From: an uncultured Alphaproteobacteria bacterium
Lineage (GTDB): Bacteria > Pseudomonadota > Alphaproteobacteria > Rhizobiales > Ancalomicrobiaceae
Reading direction: 5' to 3'
Assembly (NCBI GenBank): GCA_937864925.1
Contig: CALMFH010000064.1
Location: 1-64,000 of the forward strand
DNA: 64,000 nucleotides
Shown here: piece by piece, positions 60,284 to 64,000 of the stretch
Layout: each line of letters opens with the position of its first letter
Position numbering within the stretch: the stretch's first letter is position 1
Program-made: the position numbers and the translations under genes
The notes under the pieces: model-generated
The model's input: only the letters and a program-made list of their open reading frames with translations
What the model was told of the DNA's origin: nothing
Databases searched by the model: none

Positions 60284-61275
60284 TCTTCCACCCGCCGATC
60301 CTCGCCCTGATCGCCGCCTCGCTGATCTCCTCGCTGGTGCTCGCCGGCGCCGGCCTCTTCGCCGTGCGCCTGTTGCGTCACTGGGATCCGGCGAGCGGCG
60401 CCGAGCGGCAGATCGAGCTCGAGCGCATCACCACCCTGGTCTCCACCGTCGTCGCCTTCGTGCTGGTGGTCGAGGCGGCGAGCCTCGTTCTCTTCGCCTT
60501 CAACGCCGACCGCATGGCGCCGCTCTTCGTCGGGGCGATGTGTGCGGTCGGATCGCTGAACGCCAGCGTCTGGGGATTTCCGACGCTGTGGGCCAAGATC
60601 GTCGTCTTCTTCGCCGCCTTCGTCTGGCTCGCCGTCGACCGCGTCGACGGGCGCACCCGCGACTGGGCCCTGATCCGGCCGAAATATGCCGGCCTCCTCG
60701 TCCTGGCGCCGCTGGTCTTCGCCGAGGGCGCGCTCGAACTCGCCTATTTCCTCGACCTGAAGGCCGACACCATCACCTCGTGCTGCGGCAAGCTCTTCGG
60801 CGAGGACAAGCCGAACCTCGGCGGCGATCTCGCGGCGCTCGATCCCTTCCAGGCGATGGGACTGCTCGCCGGCGGGCTCGCTCTGGCGATCGGCCTCGGT
60901 GTCGTGGCGGCGCGCGGACGGCTGCTCGCGGCGCTGCACGGCGTCGTGTCGCTCGCCGTCTTCGGTCTGGCGCTGGCGGCGATCGTCTCGGCGATCGCAC
61001 CCTACGTCTACGAACAGCCGCACCATCATTGCCCGTTCTGCATTCTCAAACGCGAATACGGCCACGTCGGTTTCGCGCTCTATGTGCCGCTCTTCGTCGC
61101 GACCGGCGCGGGCCTCGCCTCGGCTCTGTTGGTGCCGTTCGAGGGGCGGATCGACGGTGCCGTGGCGACGGCGGCGCGACGCGGGCTGACCCGAACGGCG
61201 GTCGTCGGCCATCTCCTCTTCGCCGTCGTGGCCGTGGTGCTGGTGATGCGGTCCGGCCTGACGCTCACCCCGTGA
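60280..61275 (+). CDS. Polytopic membrane protein with CC and HHHCPFC motifs
   Basis: 331 residues with eight or nine hydrophobic segments. Cysteines sit at 88, 168-169 (TSCCGKLFGED, in a loop) and 251 and 254 in the motif PHHHCPFCILKREYGHVG (about 247-264), just ahead of a membrane helix. The histidines plus CxxC would bind metal or heme or form a redox pair. I do not recognise a named family. Translation is coupled to the ATPase by a 4-bp overlap, so it probably belongs to that transporter. Its 3' end overlaps the convergent ATPase by 11 bp. Confidence 0.8.
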   Translation: MIFHPPILALIAASLISSLVLAGAGLFAVRLLRHWDPASGAERQIELERITTLVSTVVAFVLVVEAASLVLFAFNADRMAPLFVGAMCAVGSLNASVWGFPTLWAKIVVFFAAFVWLAVDRVDGRTRDWALIRPKYAGLLVLAPLVFAEGALELAYFLDLKADTITSCCGKLFGEDKPNLGGDLAALDPFQAMGLLAGGLALAIGLGVVAARGRLLAALHGVVSLAVFGLALAAIVSAIAPYVYEQPHHHCPFCILKREYGHVGFALYVPLFVATGAGLASALLVPFEGRIDGAVATAARRGLTRTAVVGHLLFAVVAVVLVMRSGLTLTP

Positions 61276-61990
61276 GGTCGCCTGGGCGAGAGGCCATGTC
61301 CTCGATCCGCCCGTCGCGCAGATGGAACAGGCGGTCGAAGCGGCCGAGGATCTTCTCGTCGTGGGTGACGACGACCACGGTCGCCGACTGCTCCACCGCC
61401 ACCTTGCGCAACAGGTCCATGACGATGCCGGCACGCTCGCCGTCGAGCGCCGCCGTCGGTTCGTCGGCGAGGATGATGCGCGGCCGGTTGGCCAGTGCCC
61501 GAGCGATGGCGACGCGCTGCGCCTCGCCGCCGGAGAGCGACGACGGCTTGGCCGCCTTGCGATGGCCGACTTCGAGATAGTCGAGGAGTTCGTGCGCCCG
61601 AGCGAAGGCGTCCGTCGTCGCGGCCCCGGCCATGTCGAGGACGAGGGCGACGTTCTCGCTCACGTCGAGGAACGGCAGGAGGTTGTGGAACTGGAAGATG
61701 AAGCCGACCTTCTCGAGCCGCAGGCGCCTCAGATCCGGGCGCAGCCACTTGCCCTCCCACACCGTCTCGCCGTCGAGACGCAGGGTGCCGGCCGACGGCT
61801 CGACGATGCAGCCGATCAGATTGAGGAGCGTCGTCTTGCCCGAGCCGGAGGGGCCGAGCAGGCCGACCACCTCGCCGGGCCACAGATCGAGATCGACCGT
61901 CCTCAACGCGTCGACGCGGGTCTCGCCCTCGCCGTAGTGTTTGGCGAGGCCGCGACATTCGACCAGGGGACGGGGGTTGTCGCCGGTCAT
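61265..61990 (-). CDS. LolD/MacB-type ABC ATPase (second set)
   Basis: 241 residues: Walker A LLGPSGSGKTTLLNLIGC, Q-loop IFQFHNLLPFL, signature LSGGEAQRVAIARAL, Walker B IILADEPTAALD, switch His in VVTHDEKIL. Similar to but distinct from the first-set ATPase. It lies 1 bp after the FtsX-type permease on the same strand and converges on the polytopic protein gene. Confidence 0.94.
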   Translation of the reverse strand: MTGDNPRPLVECRGLAKHYGEGETRVDALRTVDLDLWPGEVVGLLGPSGSGKTTLLNLIGCIVEPSAGTLRLDGETVWEGKWLRPDLRRLRLEKVGFIFQFHNLLPFLDVSENVALVLDMAGAATTDAFARAHELLDYLEVGHRKAAKPSSLSGGEAQRVAIARALANRPRIILADEPTAALDGERAGIVMDLLRKVAVEQSATVVVVTHDEKILGRFDRLFHLRDGRIEDMASRPGDLTG

Positions 61991-61991
61991 T

Positions 61992-63128
61992 TCAGCCTCC
62001 CAGCGCCGTCGCCGGATCGACGCGCAGCGCCAGCCGCACGCCGAGCCCGCTCGCCACCAGACAGACGACGATCACCACCAGCCCGAGCGAGGCGGCATCC
62101 TCCGGCAGCATCACCACGCGGCGCGGGAAGAAGTCCTTGGCCGAGGCGATCAGGCTCGCCCCGACCGAGAAGCCGATCAGACCCAACGCCAACGCCTGCT
62201 GCACGATGAGACCGACGATACGGCCATCGGGCGCGCCGATCAGCTTCAGCGTGGCGATCTCGCGGATCTTGTCCATGGTCATGGTGTAGATGATCAGGGC
62301 GATGATCACCGTGGAGACGGTGAGGAGCACCGTGGTGAAGAGGCCGATCTGCTGGCGTGCCTTCTCGACCACCGAGCGGGTGAGGATGGTCTCCTGGTCG
62401 TCCTGGGTCATGGCGGCGAGATGCTTCCAGCGTTTCGCCGCCTCGACCACCGCCTCGACCGAAGCGCCCGGAGCGACGCGCGCCACCACGGCGTTGATCG
62501 TGTCGGGGGCACCGGCCGCCACCGGCCCGCGCGCCGCCTCGCGCCGCGCCGGGGCCGGTGACAGGCGGAACTGCAGCACCTGACTGTCTCTGAGCGCCAT
62601 CCACACCACCGGATCGCCGCCGGAGGAGACGGCGCCGCGCGTCGTTCCGACCACGGTGAAGACATCGCCGCCGAGGGGGATGCGCTCGCCGACGACGAGA
62701 CCGGTCTTGACGTCGGCGACGATCTCGAACCGGCTGCGGGCGAGGCCACGCCCCTCGGCGATCGCCGGCGGACCACCGAGCCGGCCGGGCTCGTATCCGA
62801 CGACCTGCAGGCGGAGCTTGCGGTCGCGATGGGTCGCCTCCAGCGACTGGAAGGTCATCGAACCGGTTTCGGTGACGCCGGCGAGGCGGGCGATCGATTC
62901 GCGCGTGTCGCCGGGAATGCGCGATCCCTCCGCGAAGGGGCCGCGGGTGCCGGTCTCCACCACCCAGACCTCGGCGGCCGGCGCCCGGACGAGGCCGAGC
63001 GCATCGGCGACGAGGCCGCGATAGATGCCGATCATCGACAGCACCACGCCGAGCAACAGCCCGAGGCCGACGGCGGTCAGCAGGAAGCGGCCGAGATGGT
63101 GGCGGATGTCGCGCAGCGCCAGGTTCAC
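61992..63128 (-). CDS. FtsX/DevC-type ABC transporter permease (second set)
   Basis: 378 residues with an N-terminal span (about 16-38), a periplasmic domain (about 45-265), and three C-terminal spans (about 268-290, 312-330, 350-372). The loop MDKIREIATLKLIGAPDGRIVG is the ATPase-coupling signature. GTG start overlapping the stop of the fusion protein (GTGA). With the ATPase and HlyD-type protein it forms a MacAB/DevBCA-like exporter; no TolC gene is present here. Confidence 0.92.
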   Translation of the reverse strand: MNLALRDIRHHLGRFLLTAVGLGLLLGVVLSMIGIYRGLVADALGLVRAPAAEVWVVETGTRGPFAEGSRIPGDTRESIARLAGVTETGSMTFQSLEATHRDRKLRLQVVGYEPGRLGGPPAIAEGRGLARSRFEIVADVKTGLVVGERIPLGGDVFTVVGTTRGAVSSGGDPVVWMALRDSQVLQFRLSPAPARREAARGPVAAGAPDTINAVVARVAPGASVEAVVEAAKRWKHLAAMTQDDQETILTRSVVEKARQQIGLFTTVLLTVSTVIIALIIYTMTMDKIREIATLKLIGAPDGRIVGLIVQQALALGLIGFSVGASLIASAKDFFPRRVVMLPEDAASLGLVVIVVCLVASGLGVRLALRVDPATALGG

Positions 63129-64000
63129 GGGTTGGCCTCCGGGCCGGCGAGGCGGACGGCGCGACCGTCACGGAAGCTGCCGGTATCCTTCGTGACGACG
63201 ATCCGGGTACCGTCGGGAAGTCCGCCGATCACTTCGATCCTGCCGTCAAGCAGGCGCGCGCCGAGCCGCAGACGGGCCTCCTTCAGCCGGCCGCCGGCGA
63301 CCACCCACCCGACCGCCTCGGCCGGTCCGACCATGCGCAGGGCGGTCTCGGGCACCAACAGAGCCCGCGCCAGGCGGCCGGTCGTCACGATCACCTCGGC
63401 CTGTTCGCCGAGGTGGAATTCGGCCGGGCAGTCGTCGCAGGCGACGAAGACGCGGCGCTCTTCGCCGACCCGGTCGTTCTCGAGGCCGACGCGGTCGACC
63501 CGCCCGACGAAGGTGCGATCGGGCCGGGAGCGCAGCCGCACCTCGGCCGGATGGCCGACGGCGAGAGCGCCGACGCGGGCTTCGTCGACGAAGGCCTGGA
63601 TCCACACCGAGACCGGATCGACCAGGGTGAACAGCGCTTCGCCGGGGTTCATCACCGCGCCGAGTTCGCGGTGGCGGGCGATCACCACGCCGTCGAAGGG
63701 CGCACGCAGGCGGTGACGTTCGTGGAGCACGCCGTCGAGCGCCGCCTGGGCACGCGCCGCGGTGAGCGCCACCCGCGCTGCCTCGACGTCGCGCTCGGCG
63801 ACGGCGGCATCGGCCTCGGCGACGCGGGCGTCGAGTTCGGCCTGCTCGGCCGCTTCGATCGACACGGTCTGACGCTCGACCAGCGAGCGCCGGCGATCGT
63901 CGACCCGCCGCTTCTGCTGGGCGACGACCCGAGCGCGGGCGGCGAGGGCCTCGGACCTCGACAGTGCCGCCTCCGCGGCGACGACCCCGGCCTGCGATTT
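63125..64000 (-). CDS. HlyD-type membrane fusion protein, cut by window end
   Basis: The C-terminal 291 residues of an RND/MacA/DevB-type periplasmic adaptor. The visible part starts in a coiled-coil hairpin (AALSRSEALAARARVV, QQKRRVDDRRRSLVERQ, AELDARVAEADAAVAER), then the lipoyl half LRAPFDGVVIARHRELGAVMNPGEAL, part, and the beta-barrel (VWIQAFVDEARVGALAVGHPAEVRL, part). A CxxC-like pair appears in VFVACDDCPAEFHLGE, which is unusual for these adaptors. The start lies beyond the window. Confidence 0.9.
   Translation of the reverse strand, partial: KSQAGVVAAEAALSRSEALAARARVVAQQKRRVDDRRRSLVERQTVSIEAAEQAELDARVAEADAAVAERDVEAARVALTAARAQAALDGVLHERHRLRAPFDGVVIARHRELGAVMNPGEALFTLVDPVSVWIQAFVDEARVGALAVGHPAEVRLRSRPDRTFVGRVDRVGLENDRVGEERRVFVACDDCPAEFHLGEQAEVIVTTGRLARALLVPETALRMVGPAEAVGWVVAGGRLKEARLRLGARLLDGRIEVIGGLPDGTRIVVTKDTGSFRDGRAVRLAGPEANP

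Overview
The window looks like the origin-proximal part of a chromosome from a high-GC alphaproteobacterium, most likely of the order Hyphomicrobiales (Rhizobiales). This placement is inferred from gene order and families; no 16S or marker tree could be run. The supporting signs are the chain hemE-hemJ-rho-(DUF255)-mnmE-mnmG-rsmG-parA-parB-holA-lptE-leuS, the reverse chain ppsR-maf-aroE-coaE-dnaQ-secB-tim44-mltA-smr-HTH, the alphaproteobacterial families DUF2794 and DUF1223, an OlsB-type acyltransferase, and regulatory motifs matching alphaproteobacterial CtrA, LexA (GTTC-N7-GTTC) and ParB sites. No rRNA, tRNA, CRISPR array, insertion sequence or prophage was seen.

Layout. 1-9 kb: an exported protein interrupted by an amber codon, ftsK, an aminotransferase, the ammonium pair glnK-amtB, tesB and a UbiH-family hydroxylase. 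9-9.8 kb: a His/Met-rich exported protein followed by two related long palindromes. 9.8-15 kb: cytochrome c maturation genes ccmA, B, C, D, G and the DUF1223, DUF2794 and L,D-transpeptidase genes. 15-22.4 kb: yggS, leuS-lptE-holA, parB-parA. 22.3-32.1 kb: rsmG, mnmG, mnmE, a DUF255 thioredoxin protein, rho, hemJ and hemE, with five parS-like ParB sites. 31.96-32.36 kb, between hemE and ppsR, is the best candidate for oriC: three DnaA-box-like 9-mers, helically phased GTCAACC repeats and a parS-like site. 32.4-39.8 kb: the ppsR to HTH chain. 39.9-44.6 kb: a penicillin-binding-protein-activator-like lipoprotein, rsmI, yraN, gshB and an orphan periplasmic binding protein. 44.7-55.9 kb: comM under a predicted SOS promoter, a hybrid histidine kinase, olsB, a LysE exporter, mutS and maeB.

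The most accessory-looking part is 56.3-64.0 kb. A DUF2946-like protein, two different NosL-type proteins, a 112-residue single-span protein, an FtsX-type permease, a LolD-type ATPase and a polytopic protein carrying CC and HHHCPFC motifs lie on the plus strand, the last six tightly packed. Facing them, and overlapping by 11 bp, is a second set of LolD-type ATPase, FtsX-type permease and HlyD-type fusion protein, cut by the window end. No nosZ, nosD, nosF, nosY or copper oxidase gene is present. The Cys/His/Met motifs suggest a thiol- or copper-handling envelope system that I cannot match to a named one; this is the best candidate here for an undescribed system.

Regulation visible in the sequence: a TTAA-N7-TTAA CtrA-type site ahead of the aminotransferase-ftsK unit, a sigma-54/NtrC-like promoter ahead of glnK-amtB, a LexA box inside the comM promoter, and dense GANTC (CcrM methylation) clusters in several origin-side intergenic regions.
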